Source of the DNA: Thunnus maccoyii
Lineage: Eukaryota; Chordata; Actinopteri; Scombriformes; Scombridae
Direction: 5' to 3'
Assembly: GCF_910596095.1 (NCBI RefSeq)
Contig: NC_056536.1
Span: 13,225,291-13,289,290, forward strand
Length of the DNA: 64,000 bases
The notes beneath the pieces are model-generated. The model was not told where the DNA came from. It ran no database searches and was given only the letters and a program-made list of their open reading frames with translations. The translations under genes and the position numbers were made by a program. Position 1 is the stretch's first letter. Each line of letters opens with the position of its first letter. Below are positions 12,646 through 24,800 of the stretch, one piece after another.

Positions 12646-12804
12646 TCACACATTGGTGACCTCGATGCTGGTGTAACCGCGGATCGGGCTCCCCTCGGTT
12701 CTGGGCGGAGTCTGGTCTCGACCTTCCCGAGGAAGGGAGCCATAGCTGCTATGGCAACTCAAGTCCCGCCCACTGCGGGCTTTGGGGCTGAAGCCTGTTG
12801 GAGG
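12646..12804 (-). CDS. kazn: kazn last coding exon
   Basis: The exon is 159 nt, acceptor TGTGTTCCAG, stop TGA at 12648-12646. It encodes PPTGFSPKARSGRDL, then YGSLPREGRD and the terminal GYTSIEVTNV, which matches the human end GYNSLEVTNV. The last residues T-N-V have the form of a class I PDZ-domain ligand. Confidence 0.94.
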   Translation of the reverse strand, partial: PPTGFSPKARSGRDLSCHSSYGSLPREGRDQTPPRTEGSPIRGYTSIEVTNV

Positions 12805-15800
12805 CTGGAACACAAACACATCATTTTTACTACAAATACACTCAATCAAGGCTGTTTTTTCTCTGTTTGTTTGGTGCAACTGAAGACAAGATTATCATTA
12901 CAGCTCATTTGATGTGGGAAATATTCTCCAGTGTTGTGTAATGCTGTATGTTTATAGTGTTGTGTTGTGTAATGTTGTATTCAGCCTGCTGTCATACAGC
13001 TTGTTTTGTCTCATTAATGTTATACACCTGCTGTGTCAAATCTGTTATATGCAGCAACAAGTTCTTCTGCACTATTATTAGTATTTGTAGAATCAAAGTG
13101 CCCAACCCTGAATATGATACTTATATCATAGGCTAAAATTAAGAGATACAACTCTTGGAAGCTTCCAGTTAGGTCATCGCCCTCCACCCACCTTGACAGC
13201 CCTCCTTCTCAGTGAGCCCTCGTCATCAGTGTGTCGGCTAGTAGAGCTGGGCGGCCTGCCCAGGGAGTTCTGGCGAAGCAATGTTGGTGGTGTTCCCAGG
13301 CCTAAACGCTCAAAGTCCTGTTTGGCGTCTGTCCTGCAGGAAGCATGGGAGGGATCAGAGTGTTGGAAACAGGGAGCTGCAGTCTGTAACTTATAGAATT
13401 TTCTCTCAAATGTCAAAAATAGTCCCCTTCTGATGCAAGGATCTCTTATCAACTTGCACCTAGACAGAGGCTAACTGGAACCTACAGCTGGAGTCTCTGT
13501 CTGCTCACCTGGCTGGACAAATCAGGATTTTCATCTCCTCAATAAGGTGTCTGCGAACCATGTGCTTGCTGTTGGGGATCCCCAGCACTGTTGCCATGGC
13601 GTCAGTGTTAAAAGTCGGGTCAAGTACCAAGACAGCACCATGAACTCCACTGTTTAAGAGGCTTTCAGCAAACTCCTGCACATGCAGAAGGAAAGAGTGA
13701 CTTATTTCATTCATAACATCAAATCTTAAATCCTCTGATGGTACAGTATAGCCCCTCCTGGATAAAGGTAAAGACAGGGAGATCAACTGTTGCTGAAAAG
13801 TGATGTCAAATATGCTCTGTGACAAAGAACATATTGATTCATTTGTTGCTGTTTGACATGAGGACAGATTCAAACTCTCTGAGGATATTAACAGGATGTC
13901 AGCCTAGACAGCTTTATCTCTACATACCCTGATTGCAGTCAAGCTTCATAATGGAAAAATACTTTCCTATGCCAAGACAGTAGACAGTGTTGATTGGGGA
14001 TATTCATATTGCAACATCACCATAGAGGCTGTTATCCAAACGCTTTTGTAATCATCTAGAAGCAGCTTAGAAGTACAACAATAAGGGTTTTTCTCATCAC
14101 TCTGTGACAATAGGGAGTGCTGAGTAAACATAATTACTCACAATACCAAGACAGTGTTCCTATAACACTCAGTACATTAACATCTGTTGATTATAAATAT
14201 CTAATCAAAAGATTTGCTTGGCTGCATGGACTGCAGCGACTTTTTCTAGAAAATGTGTCAGCTTTGGTTTTAAAATAGATGATATATTTACATACATGTT
14301 AAGACTGTTAAGAGAGTGTTTTACACTCGCTCTTTCTCTCCGTACCCACCTTGAGGTCAATATCTCTGATCCATTTGATGACCCGATGAGAGGTCCATAC
14401 CAGCGGATCCATGTTCTGGTGTTCACATTGTATCCGGCGAGCCTGGAGTGCCTGGAAACCATTTTAATAAACACTTTTGACACAACTGAAAGGTTTTATT
14501 TTTGCCTGTCCATAAAAATAAAACCATGTGTACATACCGTATGCACAGTGTGTATACTTACTGCGTATTCTCGCTTACCTCCTTGTCAAAATTGAGCAAG
14601 TGCAGCAGTTCGATGCCCAGCAGCAAGCTGACCTGGTGGAACTTCTTGGTGACGTTGAGGTGACGTTCAAGGTCGCGACGTGTCAGAGAGTTCAGCATGC
14701 GTCCGTCTACCAAATGGGTGTGAAAAGCCTGAGAGTACTGAGGCAAACCCACATCACTTAACCAGGCTTTGGCCACCCAGTGGTGATCCATATCTGCAGC
14801 CTTTGACAGCCTGCAGACAGAGAGTGGAACGATTTCTTAAAAGGTCACTTCACCCAAATCACACTTGTCATTTACTCTTAGTTGTATCTAGATATGCAGA
14901 TCATTTTGGATGGCCGACACCAAACAATGAAGATGATTTGACTATCATTTGTGGTGCTCAAAGCCTGTTACATTAGAAACTACAGAACTCACCGTCAACA
15001 GTTTTATAGGGTCTATATTTTCAGTAGAAAGAAGTTCCACATTAAACCGTTCGCTGTGAGTCGAACGATAAAGAGAAACAAGGACACTGATTGTAGAAAG
15101 GCACATTACTGTTGAATATTTCACACGTACTTTTTCAGTGCTTAAAGGTTGCAGAACTGACCCTTTAACGTGGCTACGTTTGCTGTTCAATGAGGACAAA
15201 TCATCACACTATTGCAGAGAAAACGCAGACAAACATTCACATATAGAAAAAGCTGCATGTCATTCATCTGTTGGAGGAAACCTTGAAAGTGTGGCCTTTA
15301 TTGAAACTTGTCTGAACATTTCTCTCTATATATAAAGTCGATATTGTGACCTCAGAGAGTTATAACAAATGATGATCCCACACTACAGCGTATGGATGTT
15401 GTTACTATAACTCACCAACAGATGGCCCTATTAGACTATAATGTAATGTGCAGTTTATTCAACAATTCTGTTTCCCTTCCTCACCCTCTGCCATTCTCAG
15501 CATCTCTGTAATCTTCAATGGCCAGTCGGAGTTTACGGCGATGCATTAAACTGCTGACACCTAAACCCAGTTCCAGGTCCTCATCCGTTAGTCCCAGTAA
15601 AACCTGCAAAATGTCAAGGTAACCTTGTTTCAGTCAACTGCAATCACACAATCTAAGTTTTATACATCTGCAATTGTGCCCCATAATGTATCTAAAAATG
15701 CATCATCATCAGTCAGTGTTTTATCCCACCTTGCCACTCTTGACATTCTCCGAGCAGGTGCGGATGTACATGGGCATCGCCATGACAACCTCAAGCCAGG

Positions 15801-18800
15801 CCTGCACAGTGCCCGCCCTCCACTGGGACATGGGTGTGGTCCTGGCCAGCTCCACCTGCTGGAGGCGGTCCAGCTGGTCCTCGGAGCCGTCTGACAGGCT
15901 GAGGCTGAGGCGGGTGGGGCTGGAGAGGCTATCCGAGTCTGGGTGGGTGAGTGAGGGGGAGGGGAGAGGAGACATGTGGGTTGATGTAGTCGAGGGTGTG
16001 AGTGAAGGCAGAGGTGGTAGTGGGTATAGTGAGCGATGAAAAAAAACACAAAAGGTTAATTCCAACATACTGCAACAAATTGAAATCATAAAATCAGCCG
16101 AGTGCGGGCAAAGAACTAGACGGTGACTAATTTCTTCAAAACTAACACGCTTTTGACATTACTCTAAGCTTTTTGGCTGCATGACAACAAGCCAAGGGTT
16201 TGCCAATGATGCTGTAAACATAATTGCAGCTTTCACTGAAGAAGTCCATTAAACGGGCAGCTGTTTGAGCTGATGTAGTAACATGACTCATCTGTCTAAA
16301 TTAGCCTGCAGCAACAAGCTTTACATAAATAACAGCCTGCAATTTGGAAATGTATGTTTTGATAAATTATGATCATAGAAATTCTGCCTCTTCATCCTCA
16401 AATGATTCCCTATAGTCTTGTAAATGCTTACCTGTTATGTTACTAAGTTGACCCACATACTTCCTGTTTACATTTTCTCATGATTTCAGTGTGTGGAGGC
16501 GTAATCACCTCAAGAAAATACAGTATTGATCGTCAACGCAGGTCACTTTGTTTCAACCTCAGCATTGTGAGAGCCGTTTCATTTTCATGTCTTTACCAGC
16601 GGGTGGCAACCTAGTGTCAGTTTTGGGAGCAGCACTGGTTTTGTAATCATGTATTGCTTTTAATATTGAACATATAATCATTGTGGTGCATCCCGTTTGA
16701 GGTGGGAGGTGTTTGGTTTTTTGCCTTTCTTTTCATTGACAGAGAAAAGTCCCACCTGCGCAGCAGCACAGAAGTTTTTCTTTTTTAGTAATAAAACTGA
16801 CATACCTCAATGTCACCTGTCTCATCAAATACTTGGTGAAAACCTCTACATCAGCACACATCCTGTAGAGCTCTCGATGCAGCCCTCAGAATGAGCCGAT
16901 GGTGCAATAAATACAGAACACTATGGCTCATCCTGGGACTGTGCATGGGTTTTAGCTATCAAGGCTAAAGCTGTATAGACTCCTGGGAGGCTAATGAGCC
17001 TTGGATAAAAGCATCCAGACTGAGAGCTCAGTTATGAAGGACGGCCACAGACAGATTTGTTGGATTTTTTACTCTCCACGTCTATTTTATTTCAACTCTT
17101 AATTCAGTGGAAAAATAAGGATGTGAGATTGAATGATGCCCCCGATTTGTATATTTCACTCAAATGTCGTTTGAGGCCAAACAAATAATAAATCCACCAG
17201 TTCTTTGTTTTTTATTCTGCGGTCCTGTCCGTTACTGTGTCTCCTTGTTTCTGTTGTTTCCAGCAAAGACAGCGAATGGAAACTCTCCTTTCTGGTCGGC
17301 TTACTGTACCACCGTGTGTTTACTCAAAAAGAGATTCACGGCTGAATGATTGTTGGGTTTGAATAAACAGATTTTTATTAAATGCAAGTAATTCATCTCA
17401 AACTGGATGCTTTTATGCGCTCTCCTAAGAGCAATGCATAAACTGAAGGTTCACTTCTAAGTGCTCCTTTGTGAGCAATTCATATTAAACTGAATAAATC
17501 TGCCCTTTTCGCCAGAAATGCACTCCTGTCCAGACACAAGGTCTGCTTCTCACATCCTAACAAAAGCATTTCACATTAAAAACTGCAGAATGGATTGTTT
17601 GACATCCAGTTGAATGCCAAGCTGTTGTGGACTCTCTGTGACCTTATGCCTTTTTAAAAACTCACCGAGTGCATCAGAAGAACCTTCTACAGATATGTGG
17701 TTGTATTATTGTGAAGAGTTTTGTGCCCTTTAAGTGAGGCCATACAATATGTGTTAGGTGTGAAAGTGTTTTGTAAACACAGATGTGTTCATCTTGTTGG
17801 ATGGAGAGAATAGCAGCACATACACTTCACATAGGACAAAGCAGACTGTTTTGTTTAAGCTGTAAGTAAACGTGTCGTTCAGCAGCTGGTGTAATAAACC
17901 TTTTTGGTGCAGCACAGCAGCCTTTCTGATGCAACGTTACACTCAAGGTAGGACATGGAGCAGCAGGTAGTGCTGTGTACCAAGATGCACATTATTCATT
18001 TGCTAGAAGTGTCCGGATTTTGAAATGAAAAATGCTTTACAATTGAATATATCAGGAATTTACACTCAGTGTGGCTACCAACTGCTATCAGGCTCAAGTA
18101 CCTAATAGATAATAGCTATAGATTAAAGTGCCTTAAAGGAATAGTTTGATCATTTAGTTAATGTATTTATTCACTTTCTTGCAGAGAGTTAGATGATGCC
18201 ACTCTTATGTCTGTATATATATATATAATATGAGAGTATTGATTTTCTCACCTGTCTCTTAGCAACAAAGCAAATAAGCCTATTTCCCAAAATATCAAAC
18301 TATTCTTTTAACAGCTAAATTCATACGGTCATTGTTATTGACATGTTTGATAAATGTGAGAATCTGTAAAGTCCATCTGAAGTCTGTGTTGAAGTACAAT
18401 TCATACTCAAGATAAAGTTAGAGGAGGAATTCAGGTGAATGCTGTTGGAATAATGTAAACACCCAAGAAGAAAACACTTGTTATTGCCCCTGAAAGCATA
18501 GCTGCAGTCTGCAGTAGCACGCAATTGATTTTTGGATGGTTTGAATTAAATTCAACTTGAAGAAGTGCTCATCTCTGAGGTTATTTTGTGATGTTTGTTG
18601 AGAGTTAGAAGGCATCTGCGAACACAGTTTGCAACCCAGCAGAGTTGATTTTTAAAGCAATTGGAAGTGGTGTACCTTGATCTCACTGAGTCTGATTGAT
18701 TACTTCTTGGGTCACTTCACTGTGTTGAGAGTCCAGTGGAGGTCAGACAAGAGGGGTCAGTGTTAGAAGTCAGGGGTCAAATCAAAGCAGAGCATTATTG

Positions 18801-21800
18801 ACACCATGTGCTGACACACATATGAGTTCTGTTTAAAAAAAACATGGCTTCCTTTCCCTCCCATCTCTTTTCTGGTTATTGATTTCAGAGTAATATAAGA
18901 GAAAAATATTTTTCAGTGTGAATAAGGAGTTAAATTTTTGAAAGGGAGGAAAGGAGGCCATTTGGAAGATTTTGAGATGCAGTCCTCTCACAGATGGACT
19001 TGCAGGGCTGAGGGAAGCTAACGCATATGTTAAAAATGGCAGCCCCCCCAGCGTAGAGGGACGAATCAGGATTAGAGCCATACCACAACAAATGAACACA
19101 CACACACACACACACAAACATTAACACAGGGAAAGAGAGGACAGCCACATGGAAATTCAACGTTATCCATTTTATTTTAAAATAATCTTTTTTTTTTTTT
19201 TCTCATTTAGTTCTTTTGAGCGTAATTTTGTTGCCATGCCTTTAAAAGTTCGCTACTATCCGTTTCTAAACATCTCAGGACCTCACAATAGAAGTCCTCC
19301 ACTGAGGCCTACGTCTTTGACTTTAAATAAAACTCTTCAATAATAATATTAATTTCATTTCTGTAATGTTATCTCATTTACAAAAAGTAAAATATTTGTG
19401 GAAAAAAAGAATAAAATAAAAAACAGATACCATGGCTCAAAACATAAAATGATACAATGTTTTTCATTTGATATGTTTTTTTTTTTTCTCCCATCAGCAG
19501 AGTATCATAAAAGTTGGTTAAATGGAAAAAATAAAAATAGCCTAGATTCTCATACATTTCATTGAATGTTTAATGAAATAAACTGGTCGAGCTGTTCTTA
19601 CACATACAATTTTAATACATGATGACTTATCTTTGAATTAGTGATTCACTTCTGGATCCGATATCTGCGAGCTCAAATGTAGGTTGAGCTGAGGGTTAAA
19701 CGTTAATCCCCCTCGCTGCTTACGTGGACGCTCTTTTTTTTGAACAAACACTGTGGTTAAATACAGCTCCAGTGTAATCTGTGACTCTATAGTGTTTCAG
19801 GTGAGACTGACAAATACCCAGTGTTAGTTTCATATCAGGGAGAGAAAAGATTTCCTGGGGGGGGGGCAGTGCAGACTCCGGCTCAATCCAATGAAAGGAT
19901 GTAAAATAATCCAATGTCTGTGCTGATTCTTTTGCTTGAAGAAATGCTATTAACCTTTGGCACAAAGTTAATTGCTTTTTTTCAGCAGTGGCCTGAACTC
20001 TGCATCACAATGTTTTGGCGAGTTCAAGGGGTCACGGGAGAAGGTATGCATTCGCCTCAGTTTGATTAGCCAGCTTAAATCTGAGTTTTAACCTCCAGAG
20101 TTGGCACTCCTTATTGTTATAGTAGCTCATTTAGCGTCTGCTTCGTGCTCAGGCCTTTAAATTGACGTTCTAATTTTCTGGGGGAAAAAAAAGGTTTGAA
20201 GAAGCCTTGACCATCAGTCTAATATCTACAATGTAAGTACAATTGATGTTTTATACTATAATAGCTTTCTTTTTCAGTGTCACTTCTTCCCAGAATAATT
20301 TTACTGCTAAAATGATTTTAATGTATTAATAAGATTATAGCTACAAGCTACTGCAAGATGCTACAGAGAGAAAATGCTACAGAGCCTCATGAATCAGTGG
20401 AAAAGTTATTTCATAATTCAAAGTGTAGTGCTGCTTTGAGACTGTTGACTTTGCTGACCTTTAATATTTCAAATGTCATTTTGCATAAATAACCTTGAAG
20501 GTGCAGAATAAAGCGCTGTTCTGTGTGTAGTTGGGGAAATGAAGCTCTTAAAGTTTAATCAGAACATTTCCTGAATAACTGAGGGTCGAGTTTCCAAATG
20601 TAATCATTTCATTTCATTTAAAATGGGCGAAATCATGAATAAACATCATGAAATCAGTAACTGACCTCTCTTTTTTTTTTTTTTTTTTTTAAACAGACAG
20701 TTTATCATCTTCTCGGCAACATACCCAGAGAAAGACATTTCTGTTTAGTGGGGTTTTGTTCATCATGCATTTGGGGGACTGGGACTATGTGCATGCATGT
20801 CACACATGTACCTTAGTCATGTACCTTCTATCGTAACAGATAGAAAACACATCTCTTACATTTCCTGTTTGGCTTCATGTTGCTGTGGAACAAACTTTTC
20901 TGCACAGAAAGTTCGTTCCTCGTTTAGCAGCGTCTTTGCTCATCAGAGCAAAAAAAAATCTCAGGGTGCCTCTGCACAGTTTTCTTGGCTGTTGAGGGAT
21001 GAGCTGTACGACCAAATTGGAGGTGGATTTGAGGAGTCTGCATGTTGCCTACAGGAAACTGTTCTCATCATGGCAGTGTGGAAGGAGGAGGGGGGAGGGA
21101 GGAGGGAGGAGGGAGGAGGGGGGGGATGGACCAAGCAGGACAATAAACAGGGTGGGGTTCAAGTTAAAAGGTAGTGAGAGGAAGGGAGTACATGTCAAAA
21201 ATAACAAAAGGCATTCAGGACAAGGAGACATTTACACGCACAAAGTGCACATTAACTGTTGTTATTTACAGGTACAGCAGTCCTTCAAGTTTCCAGTTGA
21301 GTGAAAACAAAAAGTCAAAATGTAAAGAACAATTAAAAGATCCAATAACACAGCCGTTTTGGAGGGCAGATACAATAGAACATATCCACATGGTCGCTGT
21401 GTCACACTCTATTTACAGGACTGTACATACATACAGGTGCAATTTGCTCGTTAAGGTTTACACTTCAGCAAAGCCAGATGCGCCTCCGGCTTCTGACATG
21501 GCCTCTTACCATGGACGACACACACATGCACACGCTCTCACACACACACACACACACAGGCACGCACGTAAGTATGCATGCACGTGAGACTGCACAGGCA
21601 CGCACATTTTTTTTATATATGTACACGCTGACGTCAAACACGCATACCTGTCTTCTCTCTCTCTCTCACACATACACATACATGCTCTTCAACACAATGC
21701 TGTCTTCTGATAATTGCCACAAAAGGCTCTCCGGGTGGATCGCTCGGACATGTGTGCTTTACCAGTCTGCATCCTCCTCTATGTAATAATCAGGTGTTGC

Positions 21801-24800
21801 AGTACCATCAAACAAACCGGGGTCGAGGGACTTGCGTTGCTTTCCCCGGGCAAAGACACGTGACAGAGAGCCCAGCCCCATCTTCTCTTTCTTCTTCTTA
21901 CGCTTCGCCTCCTCCAGATCTTCTAGGGACTGAGGGAAGAAAGAGGGAGAGAGAGAGACAGACAGAGAGAGAGTAGAAGAAGATGAAGAGATGGTGAAGG
22001 AAAAAGAGAGATGCAAAAGCAGAGGAAGTCAGTGGAAGCGGTGCAGAGTGGGCGATAAAGTCCAAGAAAGATAAAGATCACAACACAAAGGGGAAGTGAC
22101 ACTTGACATGCTGCCGGGGCATGCGCTTTTTTTTTTTTTCTACAAACACAACTGGTTTTCACATAAATTCAAGTCACAGCTGCAGAGTGAGTACACAACA
22201 GACTGCGTCGGGCAAACATGAATTCAGCCAGAACGATGGCGGAAAGGGAAACGACAGCGGCCGGGCAGCAGGACAGTCGGCAGGTACAACATAGGAGGTG
22301 ATTACTTGGGAGGGTGCGGTGGTGGGCAGCTCTTACATTGCAGAGAGAGTGAGTCCGATGTCGTGGTGAGTTGATGTCACTGGGTGTGGATGACCGGTCT
22401 CCCTCAACCGCCGAGGCGTCGGAGATGATGGAGGGCTGACGCGAGTGGCACGGGCTCACCCGCACAGCAGCCACTAAACGGGACGAGAAGGGGGGAAAAA
22501 AAAAAAAAGAAGAGGCTTGTTTTCTTCGGGTGTGTTTGGGCACCGAAAGTAGTGAACAGGGAGAATCAGGTTCTTCTCACAGCAATGCCACAACACCGTT
22601 AAACAAAAATATATTTTAAAAAATCCCGAACCAAAAGCCTGAAATTACTTGCAATCATCTGCAGTTGCTAAGCAACAGTGAAAACAGCTTCACAGAGGTT
22701 GAGCGAGAGAGAGCGTATGTGTGTGTGTGTGTGTGTGTACCAGTGAGACTGATACATACAGTACAACCAATTGCACAGCAATTTGGGGGATCGTGACTGT
22801 TCACACGTTTCCCCTGTTTTTGGTCTTCGTCTGCTGCTTTCTCAAGATGTTCCCAATTAGTCAGCAGCCTGCTCGAATCTGTGGCTGCCCTTTCAAACAA
22901 GGGTTGAGATGGACTTCTACTCTAGAGGCAGCAAGACTAATCTGTGTAAAACTTCCCTTTTAGGGTAGAAGGTGCCAGTAGTCCAGTTTGGCTTTATTTA
23001 CTTTGATCTTTTTGCAGGGTGACTGTGGTTGGTCACTTGGATGACACCATTCAAGTGCTGATTCTGAGGGGGCGAGATTATTTACCTACAATATTACCCC
23101 CAGACCACAGTTATTCCATAATAACAATAATTCTTTAATAATATTCATTTTGCTTTGTATTTCACTGATCTAATAGACCTAATAATGACCCTTTGTGCAG
23201 GAATTTGCAGCTGAAACGCAACACAAACTGTTGAACAGTCACTGAATTTCAACTTTAAAACTGGATTTTGAGTTTGAATTTTACATCAAGATTGCTGTAT
23301 TTCTGCAATGCAACAGAGAAAAAAAATGAAAACTCAAAAGCGGCTGCTTTTTGCAATGAAATTCTGTGTGTAAACCATGTTTGTTTTGAATTTTAAAAAG
23401 GGAGTCAATGACGGTTGATGCTTTGACTCGTGCTTTGTGATGCATTTCAGCTCCAAGTGTCTGCATGCATGACTAGCCATGGTTAAATAAAGTCACTCCT
23501 CCTGTGGTGTGTGTACAAGTCAGTCAAATGGTGAACCTACAGTCGCAAATGTGGTGGAGGTATGAAAAGTAAAAACAGGGGCACAAAAAATACTGAGTGA
23601 CAGTCAGGTGAAAAAAGCTGAAAAACATTTTCTTTAGAAACAGGAGTCAAGTTATAGTCTATGTTTTAACATTACAGACAAAACGTATGAACTCCAGCTG
23701 CCAACATTCTCAAATACAAAATCTGTGCGAGAGAAAGACGAATGGAAGCTGTAAAGCCAAAAATATGCTCACTGTAACTGCTACATCAAGCGCATGAAAT
23801 GTTACGACTTGAGCTTCATCGCTGGCCAACAATATGGTCATACTGAGCAGATGGCGGGAGTGAATGTGTGTGTGAAGCAGTATAATATGAACATGCAGAG
23901 GGTAAATGATGGTAAAACCACTTTGTGTGAGTCAGTTCATGTACAGGATGTGCGCTCATGTGGGCCTACCTTGTCTGTCAGTGGGATGACCCGTGTGGAC
24001 GTAGAGGGTCTGCTGACTCTGTCTGATGGCAGCAGTCAGGGGAAGGTCAGCCTGCATCACCCACTCTTGGTTGTTGCCGTTGACAACCGTTTCCGTGGGC
24101 ATGGCCAGAGAGTGACGCTTGGGTACGTCCTTGGTCAGGGTGGCTAATGACTGTTTGGCCTTAAGAAGGTAGACAGACGGATGGAAACAGTCAGAGATCA
24201 CCGCGAGCAACAACCCTGCAGAGAAATCCTACAATTTCGAGGTTGTTTTTGTATTCCTTTCACAGTTTTTCTTGTTTTTATTTATGCACATGTTGTATGT
24301 GTGCACGTATGTACGTGTTGAGTTATGTATCACCGATTCCCCTACGAGTCTCTGAGTGCATGTGAAGATATGAGCTCTCCTCTGGCCTCCTCATGTGGTT
24401 GTTGTCTCATGAAAAATGCAGCTACATTCATGGTCTGTGTCTTTTGTTGTGTGAAATCTCTTGCTACTGCTCCTGAGAGTGCTGGGAAAAAACAGACCTG
24501 AATATCTGGAGAAGGTGTCGGTGAAGGTGCTAAAGGAGGTGGTGGAGGCTGGGGTTGTGTAGAGATGGGGAGGGGGGATACAGGGCATGAGGAATCTTTT
24601 TTACAAGTTTAATGAATACATGTGCTCTGTAGAGTCTCATCACAAAGCAAAATTCGCCCGCCTTTTATCGGGAACAACAATGAGCTGCTGGAGCCTTGGG
24701 AGATGTGTTTGTTCGTGTGTGGTTTGTGTCTGTCAAAAGTTTTTCTGCCTGTGTAGGTTTTCTTCTTCGCCTTGACATGTCGGTGTTTAACAAATGCTTG

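Larger units (their letters stand above)
15939..21758 (-). other. kazn: kazn intron, also 3' UTR space of the short isoform
   Basis: For the long isoform this is an intron (21805-15939); for the short isoform the upper part is 3' UTR. It contains the MITE at 18133-18311, a CA run at about 19096-19115, T20 at 20671-20690, a purine-rich repeat at 21081-21126 and CA and CT runs at 21539-21675. No further coding exon was recognised. Confidence 0.6.

Noticed and set aside
21478..21786. Plus-strand frame rich in His/Thr
   Set aside because: It is produced by CA microsatellites.
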